18,202 bases of DNA from Globomyces pollinis-pini (Eukaryota > Chytridiomycota > Chytridiomycetes > Rhizophydiales > Globomycetaceae), in contig MU621422.1 of the NCBI GenBank assembly GCA_025399215.1, forward strand, positions 1-18,202, given 5' to 3'. Below are positions 9,272 through 18,202 of this stretch, in pieces. Each line of letters starts with the position of its first letter. Position 1 is the first letter of the stretch. Below the pieces are notes generated by a model that was not told the DNA's origin, did no database searches, and saw only the letters and a program-made list of their open reading frames with translations. Both the position numbers and the translations under genes were made by a program.

Positions 9272-10624
9272 ATGTCAGCTCATCCAACACCAATTCAGGT
9301 GGTATCGGCCATAGCTAAGAACATTACTGAAGGTGCTCAGCAACTTCCAGCCGATTTATTGCAGAGACACAATATGACTGGAAATGTTCATCATTCACAT
9401 ATTAGAAATCCAGAAGATATCATTAAAGATGAAGAACGATATTTGGGTAGAAGATTGACTCCGGATGAAATACAAATGGTGAAAGATAGAGTAGCATATT
9501 TACGAGAACACGAGGGTCATGAAGCTCAACATTCTGAAATGTTATTGATTATCTTGGGTGGTTTGATAGTTTCACAGATTGCGATGACTGTATGGAAAAA
9601 GTATCATATCCGGTCTTATAATATGGCAACGTTGACAGGTTTATGGCTAGTTCCAATGGTATTGAATTTTTGATGATTAAATTTGTCAGATAATGTCATT
9701 AAATGCGGGTTATTATAGGTATTTGGATCTCAATCAATTCATATTATAGATTTATATTTATTTGGACTTGTTTTTCTATCGTTAATGGATATATATGTAA
9801 ACGTGCATTAGAATCACCAATGAAATCATCAACACCTCGATTAGTCTATTACTGGTTTCAAAAAGTATATCACATTTTTAGTATTTATTCTATTAGGTGT
9901 ATGATGTTTCTTATTTTCTTGGAGGTAATAGTTTTTGAAGTTTATCATAGGAGTGGCATACTTTATCATTTTATTCGCATTCTTTCATATTCCAATGATA
10001 TTTGGATTCTCTCCAGATACAGAAGCGGATATTTTTATGGTTTGTTTAATCAATTTAACCATTTATAGAACGGAATATCTTTAATGTTTTATGCACTCTA
10101 TTTTGGAACGCTCGGAAGAGATTGTGTTGATAGACTATCAGGTAAATGTCCCAAGATGTTTTGATGAAAAGATAAAATGGCTACAACTATGGGTTATTAC
10201 TCCAGAACAGGATTCCCTAAAAAGCACTTGCGTGAGAATATGTGTGCTATTTGTGGAGAGATTACAAAAGGTTCAAGATCATTGACTGAATATGTTTAGG
10301 GTCCAAAGAAACATTGCATAGATTGAATTGTCATCATACATATCATGAAGTTTGTATTAGGTATTATAGATATTTAACTAATTACATAGGTAACTGTATA
10401 TAACAAATGTCTAATAAATCAGAGGTTGGACAATTGTAGGAAAGAAGGATGTTTGTCCATATTGTAAAGAAAAGGTAGATTTAAATACTTTCAAAACCAA
10501 TTCTTGGGATACAACTCAAGTATTTTATTTAAATTTATTGGACGCAATGAGATACATTTTAGTTTGGAATCCTATTGTGTTTTTGTTAATCAATCATATC
10601 ATTGATTTTCTTGATTTGAAATAA
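9272..10624 (+). CDS. RNF121: RNF121/RNF175-type membrane RING-H2 E3 ubiquitin ligase
   Basis: Nine exons (9272-9658, 9690-9718, 9750-9864, 9897-9924, 9951-10039, 10069-10141, 10172-10270, 10300-10360, 10423-10624) encode 360 residues. Family landmarks are HEAQHSEMLLIILGGLIVSQ, then WKKYHIRSYNMATLTGLW, STPRLVYYWF, FYALYFGTLGRD, and a RING-H2 with C265, C268, C284, H286, H289, C292, C305 and C308 (CIRGWTIVGKKDVCPYCKEK). Five or so membrane segments precede the RING, and a hydrophobic C-terminal segment follows (RYILVWNPIVFLLINHI). RNF121 proteins are ER/Golgi ubiquitin ligases in protein quality control. The 28-nt exon 4 (VYDVSYFLGG) was placed by family pattern and splice phase. Introns are 26-32 nt apart from the double intron at 10361-10422. 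The N-terminal 85 residues are poorly conserved in general. Confidence 0.93.
10361..10422 (+). other. two abutting mini-introns (29 + 33 nt) in RNF121
   Basis: Between RING codons for CIR and GWT, 62 nt must be removed. The stretch divides exactly into 10361-10389 (GTATTA to ACATAG) and 10390-10422 (GTAACT to AATCAG). Each is a full GT..AG unit of usual size with a TAAC/TAAT-like branch site. There is no exon between them. Unlike the TRAPPC2L pair the two halves are not clearly similar. Confidence 0.7.
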
Positions 10625-10769
10625 ACTTACAGTCAATATAATTAAATATTTGTGGTTTGATGGAATATTGAATTGTTGAAGGTATTAATAATTTGGGTTG
10701 TGAATAATCAATTTCGTGTTTTTTAACTGTTGATAGAAACTGTGCTGCCACGAGGAGAATTAAAAGAAG

Positions 10770-13291
10770 ATGAATTCAAGTTATCTATCCAGTCGGCAAA
10801 GTTCATTCACGTCAACTGATTCATCTGCCTTGAAGCGAATACAAAAATCGAGACAATTGATTGATTCTAATCGACCACAATCTGCTCGTACGATTAGTAG
10901 TAAATCTACTCAACGTGCCAATATGTAACCACCAACTTAATTTTTGATACATGTAGAAAGCAAACGGAGTTAGTATTGAATATGTCGGGTCCCAAACCAG
11001 TAATACTCAAATGATTAACTATCCAATAGAGAAGTCGACCTAGCTCTGGAGCATCGCGATTATCAAGTTCAGATTCCATTGGAAGTAAAGAATAGCCAAG
11101 TTGACATTTTAGAACTTTCATGGATATCAAATCAAAATAGTGCTGATTGGCTATCAACAAGTTCTATTAATTCCAATGAGACTATTACTGAATACAAAAG
11201 AGTATCAATTAAAGATTTTGATTTCCCATTAAAATCAAATGGAATACAAACAACTAATCATCATCATGTAAGGAATTCGAATTGAAAGTTCATTCTAGAT
11301 CTACAAGATGGATGAAATCAAGAAAACTAATGATCCATTTATGGTAATGAAAGTCTTTAATGAATGACTAGATTCGAGCAATAAATGAACATCCATCACC
11401 AGAAAAATTAGATTTAAATCGTCGTAGTTTACAGGTATTATATCTCATCATTAATTATAGACATGTCCACAATTAGAAGATGGTGAACATATTAAATTGT
11501 TAGATTTACAAAACAACTTGATTGTCAAAATCGATCACTTGCATCATTTAAGGCTGTTGGTGTTCTTAGACTTTTACAATAATCAAATTGAGGAGATTTC
11601 TGGATTAGATCGATTGCTATCATTAAGAGTGTTGATGTTGGGTAAGAGAATAGAAACAAGGTTTTATAAATAGGCAGGAACAAATTATCCAAGATTCAAG
11701 GATTGGAAAGTTTAGTGAAATTGGATATACTTGATTTACATTCCAATCGAATCAAGGTGATTGAAAATCTTGGAAATCTGTTTAATTTACGAGTTTTGAA
11801 TTTGGAGGATAATTTGATAACAGTGGTTCCATCTTTAATTGGTTGTCAAGCATTGGGAGAATTAAATTTAAAGAAAAATAAGGTATCGATTTCTGATATG
11901 CATCTGTAACAATCACTTTCTGATTTCCTCCTAAAAATTTAAACTGATTTCCTTTTAGATTTGGTCATTTCATGGCAATGGTCATTTGAAGAAATTATAT
12001 AGATTATCATTGAATGATAATAAAATCGCATTATTATGTGATATAGAGGAGATATTTGGATTGGAAAATTTAACAGGTATATCTAAACAAACATTTGATT
12101 GTATTTTATTGATAGAATTATCAATGGAACAGAACAAAATATCCGAAAATTCCTTCTTCAAGACATTTTTGGTGTCCAAAATTCCTACTTTAAAGCTGTT
12201 GGATGGTCGAAGTATATAATGTACTATTTTACGATAGGAATATTGGATGAAACGAAAAGAAGTGCAATTCGATTGGCCAAGAAAGAAGAAAGGTAGATTT
12301 CAAAACTGTGCTTACAATAGTCGACGAAAGGTACAGGAAAAAAAGATTGGTTATATCCAAGAACGGTAAAACTCGAAACCATAATATGTCTAGTGAGAAA
12401 TTCATCAATCAGATAAAAACGTCTTGGATGGAAGAGAATAAAGAAGAATTTCAGAACTCAGAAATTGATGAAGACATGCGAATTAAAGATGGTTCAAAGA
12501 ATTAATGGCTAACCATTACTTAGTCAGCTCCAAAATGATGAATGGTAAAACAGCATATGTAGAGTTGGACGGAACTACATTACATATGTAAGTACAATAC
12601 GCTACCAGTGTACAGAAAATATTTATGAAACTGCATTACATTTGTTTTATATTTACTAAACTTTTGGAATGTAGATATGGCAATGGAGTTGCTGCATTAA
12701 ATCGAGCAGAAGCACATCAAGCGCATTTGATACATTTCGATTTTGTAAGGATAGATCTGATCATCCCATCGATTCCAATTCTAAGTCGACTAAAATCGTT
12801 AGTATCTTTAGAGTTCGATACCACAGAATTCACTAGATTGAAACAAGTTTGTCGATTTTGATTAATTCGATTTTAATAGGTTCAAAGTTTATGTCATCTC
12901 TATAATTTACAAAGTTTGCATATCTCGGATTCGAATTCAGTTACTAAATTACCATTTTTCAGAGATTTTGCTATATCTGTGTTACCACTTGGACTGACAG
13001 TTTTGTGCCAACAATCCATAAACCCTTTGGAGCGAGAACAAGCTTGTAGCCGATTTAGTAATGACTATATTGACTTAAATACTTGCAGAGTCAATTAATT
13101 TCACACGCCATTTGGATTTGTTCAAGATCCCAAGTGAAATGAATTCAATGAAATCTTTAATGAAAGAATGTAAATGCATACATTGATATAATTTTTTAGC
13201 GGTTGTAAATTTGATTGCAAATGCCGTGGAGCGTCATCGCACAATAGAACGAGTAATTCAATGGTATGATGAAATGATTAAAAAGATTTGA
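10770..13291 (+). CDS. LRRC49: LRRC49-like protein (tubulin polyglutamylase complex subunit family)
   Basis: Eighteen exons give 504 residues: 10770-10924, 10957-10999, 11030-11084, 11113-11267, 11299-11343, 11372-11434, 11461-11641, 11674-11882, 11959-12076, 12116-12211, 12238-12292, 12321-12365, 12394-12491, 12524-12587, 12675-12846, 12880-13057, 13089-13169, 13200-13291. A Ser-rich N-terminus is followed by about seven LRRs (182-370) with the family-like run HHLRLLVFLDFYNNQIEEIS. Then come a basic helix (ETKRSAIRLAKKEERSRRK) and a C-terminal part with LHIYGNGVAAL, LVSLEFDTTEFTRLKQ and VVNLIANAVERHRTIE. LRRC49 belongs to the complex that polyglutamylates tubulin in cilia and centrioles. Most introns are 26-33 nt; three are 39, 76 and 87 nt. 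All junctions keep phase. The LRRs and basic helix point to LRRC49 rather than a generic LRR protein, but no alignment was run. Exons 1-5 are the least certain. Confidence 0.82.
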
Positions 13292-13792
13292 TATTAAATA
13301 TTATTTTAAGTTTGTATTTTAAGTAACTAACTGACTGTAACTAACGTTTTGTCAGTTTTCGATAGAAATTCGTTCTGAAGCCATTCAAAAGGGAAAAACG
13401 ACAAAACATTGGTTTCAGTCAATTGTTTTTTGTAAACATAACCACAAGCGGGGTATTTAGAGAAGTGTCCGCGCAGAGGGTTGCGTTTTCAATACCAACA
13501 GATGAAAACCAGACAAAGTCTACCTCGCGCTAGTAAATATATTATTCCCCAAGCTTGACACTGAATCTCAATGTGAGATCTGATTGAGCCAGTAACATGA
13601 CTTGGGGTATATACCCAATCATCTTCTATTCCTATAATTCAGTCATTCTAATGAAGTAACAGAAGAGATGATGGCTGGATACAATAAAGTAAAGAGATTA
13701 GCAAAAAAAAAAAATTAAAATATATCGCCAAAGCCACTTCTTTTTTGGATTGAACAAGAAATAGAAAATCTAAATAGGTATCTGACAATATT
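13292..13792. other. convergent intergenic region with GC-richer, possibly structured island
   Basis: 501 nt between the 3' ends of the LRRC49-like gene and 7TM gene A. No ORF or exon is seen. The segment 13445-13620 is richer in G+C than its surroundings and holds inverted repeats: GCGCAGAGG (13471-13479) with CCTCGCGC (13523-13530); CCCCAAG (13547-13553) with CTTGGGG (13601-13607); and inside the latter ATCTCA with TGAGAT around a 3-nt loop. It could be a non-coding RNA gene; I do not match it to tRNA, a spliceosomal RNA, U3 or SRP RNA. An A-tract of about a dozen bases lies near 13705. Confidence 0.35.
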
Positions 13793-14779
13793 TTATTCTG
13801 GAATGCTTGGTTCCTGAGGGTTCGCTCTTGGCACGTCCATTGACTTTCGGTGCGACTTTACGCTGGCTGACTTTTTGGTTGTAGGATTCACAAGCCCTTT
13901 TGAGGACTTTGTATGTCCAACATTTGCAACAAAATTTACGAAATTGTTGTTGCTATGATTTTAATCGAGTAGATCTTACCTTTGTTTGTCTGACGATGGT
14001 CTGTTTTTATTCTTTTTCCAAATCAGCAACGCTAAACAATTGGCCCAAAAAAATATAAATGGGAGTGAATTGTACACTGTTAATAAACAGCTGAGATAGC
14101 TTTTGGGTATTAATGCCAGCACCACATAATAGCCAATTTCAGCAAGAAACGACATTGCAAACAAGAATCCTTCAAAATTCAACAGTTTTGTGAAGAGAGC
14201 CGCTATACTACCACCTTGAGTTCCGTGTACATAGTTTTCTCGCACATACCAAATCATTCGAAATACAATTGCAAACTTTAGGATGATATTGATAGCATGT
14301 TCTAAATCAATAGAGAGCTGTGGAAATAATGTCACACAGGATCCTACCCCAGCAGAATTTGCCGAACTTAACACGCCTTGGACAGTAAAAACATTGTAGA
14401 TAAGAATTCCTAATCGTACTACAAGTAAGAATTGTAAGAGTTGAAATTTCAATCCTCCTCCACCGCCTGTTATTTGATTTACTTTGTAAACTTGATATCG
14501 ATCATATATGATAGCCGACACATAATTTAAAATGTATTGAATTTTTCGTTGGTACAGACAAGCTACTTGAGAGTTGAGCGTAATGATAAAAATAGTTGCT
14601 AAAATTAACGCAATATTTCGAGTCAACGAACAAGCAACCATTTCGATTTGAAAGATTCTAGACATTTTAGTACGAACTATCCATATCGTTCCGAGAGAGA
14701 GCCAACCTAGGAAGATAAATACACAGTAAAAAATCAACGTAGTTAATGTCAAAGAACTGAAGCTGGCGACAAACTGCAT
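13793..14779 (-). CDS. orphan seven-helix, GPCR-like membrane protein A
   Basis: Two exons: 14779-13980 and, after a 27-nt intron, 13952-13793 (319 residues). The start is chosen at the ATG matching the start of paralogue B; an in-frame ATG at 14857 would add 26 residues that B lacks. Seven hydrophobic segments are predictable. A Cys opens segment 3 (NSQVACLYQRK), which ends YDRYQVYKV, and the long loop after segment 4 carries another Cys (GSCVTLFPQL). This resembles the layout of class A GPCRs (DRY motif, loop disulfide), but overall I recognise no family. The tail is basic: KKNKNRPSSDKQR, then exon 2 SNNNFVNFVANVGH and a Lys/Ser-rich end. Ligand and function are unknown. Confidence 0.82.
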
Positions 14780-15156
14780 ATTCTGTGAAAATAATTTATT
14801 AGAATATATGGGATAATATCCATTAGATGACGTAGGCAGTATAAAAATGTATTGCAAATTCAGTATAACGAAACAATTTGAATCAGAGTCTTAGGCTGGA
14901 GTTCATATTTAAAGTGAATTCTGCCATGTGTATTCTGTCTACCACTAATTATGAAACAAGAAAATGGTTGTATTGGATTTCGTTTCCTGGTATTCGTTTA
15001 ATCCTCAAATCTTACTTTTATTCCAACATCTTCATTCTTTTGGGGTTAGGATATTGATTTTGGATTAATTACTGTGGTTAGTTGCGATATTATTTGGAGT
15101 TTGTAACGGGTTTTTATTTATCACATACTATGTCCTTTGTACAAGATTTAACCAAT
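14780..15156. other. spacer between 7TM paralogues
   Basis: 377 nt holding the upstream region of 7TM gene A and the 3' region of gene B (both minus strand). TTTTCACAG lies on the minus strand just before the chosen start of A and could be the acceptor of a 5' UTR intron. No other gene is seen. Confidence 0.5.
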
Positions 15157-16110
15157 TTATTTCTGAATGGGTCGCAAACTATTAATATTACTGCCAATTT
15201 GGCTTTTTTTAGCATTAGTTGTTGCTCCTGGTTTCTCAGGTTTGTTATGTCCAACTTTTGCTACAAAATTTACAAAATTGTTATTGCTATGATTTTAATA
15301 AAGCAGATCTTACCTCTGTTTGTCTGAAGATGGTCTGTTTTTATTCTTTTTCCAAATCAATATTGCCAAGCAGTTGGCCCAGAAGAATATAAATGGGAGT
15401 GAGTTGTAAGCTGACAGCAGACAACTGGAATAGCTCTTGGGAATAAGCGCATAAATGACATAATAGCCAATTTCAGCAAGAAACGACATTGCAAACAAGA
15501 ATCCTTCAAAATTTAATAGTTTTGTGAAGAGAACCGCTATACTACCACCTTGAGTTCCGTGTACATAGTTTTCTCGCACATACCAAATCATACGAAATAC
15601 AATTGCAAACTTGAGAACGACGTTAATAGCATGTTCCAAATCAATAGACAGTTGTGGGAACAAAGTCACACAGGATCCTTCCCCAGTTGAGTTTATTCCA
15701 GTTAGAACTCCCTGTACATAAAAGATGTTGTAAATCAGGATTCCAGCACGAACCAAAAGGATAAATAGCAAAATGTAAAGTTTATAGTTATCCCCTCCAG
15801 TTATTTGATGCACCTTGTAGACTTGATATCGATCATAGATAATCGCAGAAGCATAATTTAAAATGTATTGAATTTTTCGTTGATAGGAACAAGCTTCTTG
15901 AGAATTCAGTGTGACAATGAAAAGAGATGCCAATATTAAAGCAATGTTTCGACATAACGTACAAACCACCATTTCAATTTGAAAGATTCTTGCCATTTTT
16001 TTACGTGCCATCCATATAGTTATGAGCGATAACCAACCAAAAACGATAAAGAAGCAATAGCAAACCAATGTAGCCAATGTGACTGAACTAAACTTCGATA
16101 TTGGTTGCAT
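15157..16110 (-). CDS. orphan seven-helix, GPCR-like membrane protein B
   Basis: Exon 1 is 16110-15314 and exon 2 is 15286-15157, with a 27-nt intron at the same place and phase as in gene A (308 residues). Segments lie near 9-33, 46-70, 79-98, 110-132, 156-178, 199-223 and 232-253, with C74 before DRY (93-95) and C147 in the loop after segment 4. The N-terminus is only about eight residues, so ligand sensing, if any, would be within the membrane bundle or loops. The C-terminal tail shares SNNNFVNFVA and VGH with A, then diverges (KPEKPGATTNAKKSQ). A and B are a tandem duplicate in the same orientation. Family unknown to me; topology and paralogy are clear. Confidence 0.85.
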
Positions 16111-16628
16111 ATTTTGATGAGTATAAGAAAAATTGACATCTTCTGGGGGAATGACGTTACACGTTAGAACAATGGAACATATGGAATAATCAAATGAAGA
16201 ACTTTAATTTTTTCTATATATCCAATTAGTTTGAAATTTAGTTTGAAATTGGCTTAATGTTAATTTCATAGATTTATTGTTTGAACAATACTGAGGAATA
16301 AGAACTCTAAGAAGAATGGTGTATTATTCATAGAATATCAAACGCAATTTTATTTTTCTTTGTTGGGCTACGGTCGCAACAATACTAAAGAAGCTCAAGG
16401 AAACGTAAAATTAGTATATAAACATTATATCACGTTGTATTGAGGATTTAGATAATAATAATGATACAGCTACTGCATCAAGTTAGAGTTTTAAAAAGTG
16501 ACTTATCATTCGTATTGTTGCGATTGATTTCAACACGGTTTAGTTTAAGTTATAGTGAGAAAAAGTTGTTGAAATAACACCAAACACAGTCTATTAAACA
16601 GATATCACTGAATACAAAATAATAGAAA
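16111..16628. other. intergenic, 518 nt
   Basis: Very AT-rich region upstream of 7TM gene B (minus) and of the tentative gene at 16629 (plus). It contains a short direct repeat, TAGTTTGAAATT, twice near 16228-16250. No ORF, tRNA or further exon is recognised. Confidence 0.45.
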
Positions 16629-17221
16629 ATGATATTGAAAGTGACTTTGAATAGTGATATCATCACACTTCAAGTGCCTGACTCGATTACATTTCCACAA
16701 CTTACAACTCAGGAATTTACCAGTCTGAATTGCTGTTAACTAGTCTTAACTTAAAATAATTACTTTCTTTTGAAATTCCAAACACTAAATTTAATAGTTA
16801 CGATCTTCCTTTTGCATACATCCCTCTCTTGGATTTGATATCTTAATGAAATCTTCCAAAACCAATAAGCTACACTCTATCAGTTCTATGATCCCTCTCA
16901 AATCAACAAACACAAACTTACATAGTAATACCCATCCTTCTGATATTTCTATCTAGCACACTCAAACGTAGTTAACTTGTATCTTGTACTACATAGCAAG
17001 CCGTCCTCATCAATCCACCCTTTACCGCAATCGGAAGGAGTTGTGTTGGATCTGCTACGTGATATTTCGTGCTATATTTCAACAAATGACCCACATGATT
17101 TGACAGTCTTCAAAAGCGATAAACATCTTATTGGTATGAGATATTTCCTCAACGTTTAGCTCCAAGTGATACCATTTTCAATCCCTTGCTACCTGATACT
17201 GACACCACCATGCTGGTTTAG
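16629..17221 (+). CDS. putative multi-exon gene of unknown function (weak)
   Basis: The best part is a pair of exons, 16957-17133 and 17160-17221, joined in phase by a normal 26-nt intron (GTATGAG to GTTTAG). They read HSNVVNLYLVLHSKPSSS at the start and end PLLPDTDTTMLV with a stop at 17221. Upstream, a 32-nt intron candidate (16925-16956) links to an open stretch, and an ATG at 16629 opens MILKVTLNSDIITLQVPD, which looks like the first hairpin of a ubiquitin-like fold. NLYLVLHSK is reminiscent of the last strand of HERP/TMUB-type ubiquitin-like domains. The middle exons do not give a convincing domain and a stop interrupts the first one, so the model may be wrong or the gene broken. A further open stretch after 17265 (hydrophobic, then FNPGHYDAFIRQV) could be a C-terminal part. 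Confidence 0.3.
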
Positions 17222-17382
17222 TTGTGTTTTCTCTTTAATACATTCTGACTGCAATTGCTGTTTGTTTTTGGCTATCATGTACCTACATTTTCAATCCTGG
17301 GCATTATGATGCATTCATTAGGCAGGTGAGAACAAACTCCTTAGCAAATAATGTAAGGCCTGCTGTCTTAATGAGATTAAAT

Positions 17383-18169
17383 TTATTCAAATGATTTAAA
17401 GACACCTCCTTTAGTCCATTGTGATAATAATACGATTTTAAAGTCTGCCATTTGGATTCCGAATTGTTTCTAAAAAATTAGGTGTGAAATGCTTACCAAA
17501 ATGTTTGCTTGTTCAGGGGTTAGAGTTTGCTTTTCTTTGCACACTGTGTAGTCTTGACGAAGACATAAAACTCCTGTTTTGAGTTCAGTAGGTAAGCCCA
17601 ACTTTCTCAGCATTGGTTCCATATTATTTGGCATGTTCATTCCGTGACGCATTAAAGGTCCTTGTTTAAGTACGACTTCGTGTGTAGCAATTCCACCACC
17701 TCTAGCAAAGTCTTTTTCAGAGTATTCAGTAAAATAACTTGGTATAAGTAGTTAGATATGGCTTACGTGTTCACTTGTTCATAATCGGCATTGGTAAAAA
17801 AGATACCAACGTTACCGGACAATTTCTATACAATGAATCAATAGAAATCAAACCTCTGATATTTGATGTAAATTTTCAGCATACTCGTCTTCAATTGAAG
17901 TACCCAAAGCTTTAGCCATGACTCTATTTGAGCCAAAGAAGAAACGGGAATCATTCCAATGAGTTCTAACATCTTTCATGAAAGAATTTCTCATATTGTG
18001 GACAAGAAAGACATAAACATGGGAGTAGTTATCGACACATTGCCTGACTTGAGCCAGTAAAGATTCTTTTGCAGGGCGACCTTTCTTATCAGTTTGGGTC
18101 AAATTGACTAACAAGTTAGTGTATGAGTACTTTACCTATTTTATTCCTTCGTGATGCTGATTTTCCCAT
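17383..18169 (-). CDS. MRT4: MRT4, ribosome assembly factor (P0-like)
   Basis: Five exons (18169-18136, 18107-17854, 17825-17767, 17737-17497, 17469-17383) with introns of 28, 28, 29 and 27 nt encode 224 residues, close to the usual ~240. It starts MGKSASRRNKIVNLTQTDKK. It carries the family core HVYVFLVHNMRNSFMKDVR, SRFFFGSNRVMAKALG, DEYAENLHQIS and GNVGIFFTN, then the C-terminal lobe GLPTELKTGV, VCKEKQTLTPEQANIL and FGIQMADFKI. Mrt4/MRTO4 is a nucleolar paralogue of stalk protein P0; it holds the stalk site on pre-60S particles until P0 replaces it. It lacks P0's acidic P1/P2-binding tail, as expected. A T-run on the + strand (A-tract on the coding strand) lies just upstream of the start. 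Confidence 0.96.
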
Positions 18170-18183
18170 TATTGTTTAAACTA

Positions 18184-18202
18184 TTTTTTTTTTTTTTTTT
18201 TT
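18184..18202. promoter_or_regulatory. poly(dA:dT) tract upstream of MRT4
   Basis: Nineteen T's on the + strand reach the right edge, 15-33 nt upstream of the MRT4 start codon. Such tracts are nucleosome-poor promoter elements in fungi, but this could equally be an assembly end; its full length is not visible. Confidence 0.4.

Noticed and set aside
9703..10068. 121-residue plus-strand ORF as a separate membrane protein
   Set aside because: It fuses RNF121 exon 3 to retained introns and the wrong frame; splicing recovers the conserved RNF121 chain instead.
11079..11285. Upstream extension of the LRRC49-like frame as EVDLALEHRDYQV
   Set aside because: An open frame, but joining it needs a poor splice phase; the alternative with standard 30- and 28-nt introns gives a consistent Ser-rich N-terminus.
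13560..13700. C/D-box snoRNA or U3 RNA
   Set aside because: ATGATG-like boxes occur, but there is no properly spaced C/D pair with terminal stem and no U3 A/B boxes that I can identify.
14779..14857. 26-residue N-terminal extension of 7TM protein A
   Set aside because: Paralogue B has nothing comparable and starts at the equivalent of the ATG at 14779; a likely acceptor (TTTTCACAG) lies just before it.
15082..15327. 81-residue plus-strand ORF
   Set aside because: Antisense to exon 2 and the intron of 7TM gene B; hydrophobic composition only mirrors AT-rich sequence.
1..18202. Transposon, virus-derived or CRISPR-like element
   Set aside because: No transposase, integrase, reverse transcriptase, terminal repeats or spaced repeat array were seen; the only array is the coding Thr-rich minisatellite.

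Overview
This is a gene-dense, AT-rich stretch of a nuclear eukaryotic genome. Almost every gene is cut by very short GT..AG introns, most of them 25-33 nt, so the real proteins only appear after splicing by eye. TAA and TGA both act as stops, which argues against a ciliate code. The likely source is an early-diverging zoosporic fungus or a close relative (chytrid, Rozella or aphelid-like). Support for this is an LRRC49-like cilium/tubulin gene together with a Thr-rich GH18 protein, a plant-type LRR membrane protein and fungal-like housekeeping genes. The lineage is an inference; no species can be named from the sequence alone.

Layout: 1-2266 (-), a secreted GH18 chitinase-like protein with a long Thr-rich repeat tail that runs off the left edge. 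2671-3268 (-), a complete seven-exon TRAPPC2L/Tca17 gene with no long ORF. 3534-4757 (+), an LRR single-pass membrane protein. 4921-5304 (+), a small LYR-like protein. 5500-9126 (+), ASH2, a Set1/COMPASS subunit, spliced onto a long Asn/Ser/Gln-rich tail. 9272-10624 (+), an RNF121-type membrane RING E3 ligase. 10770-13291 (+), an 18-exon LRRC49-like gene. 13292-13792, an intergenic region with a GC-richer, possibly structured island. 13793-14779 and 15157-16110 (-), tandem paralogous seven-helix, GPCR-like orphans. 16629-17221 (+), weakly supported exons of an unknown protein. 17383-18169 (-), MRT4, a ribosome assembly factor.

The genes do not form one pathway. They are ordinary eukaryotic neighbours: trafficking (TRAPPC2L, RNF121), chromatin (ASH2), cilium/tubulin modification (LRRC49), ribosome biogenesis (MRT4) and surface or secreted proteins (GH18, LRR-TM, 7TM pair). 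The most unusual signal is in intron structure. One TRAPPC2L intron is two abutting 28-nt copies of the same mini-intron, and RNF121 also has two abutting mini-introns with no exon between them. This looks like intron gain by tandem duplication caught in the act. All exon joins were deduced by hand from frame, splice signals and family resemblance; no alignment or search was run.
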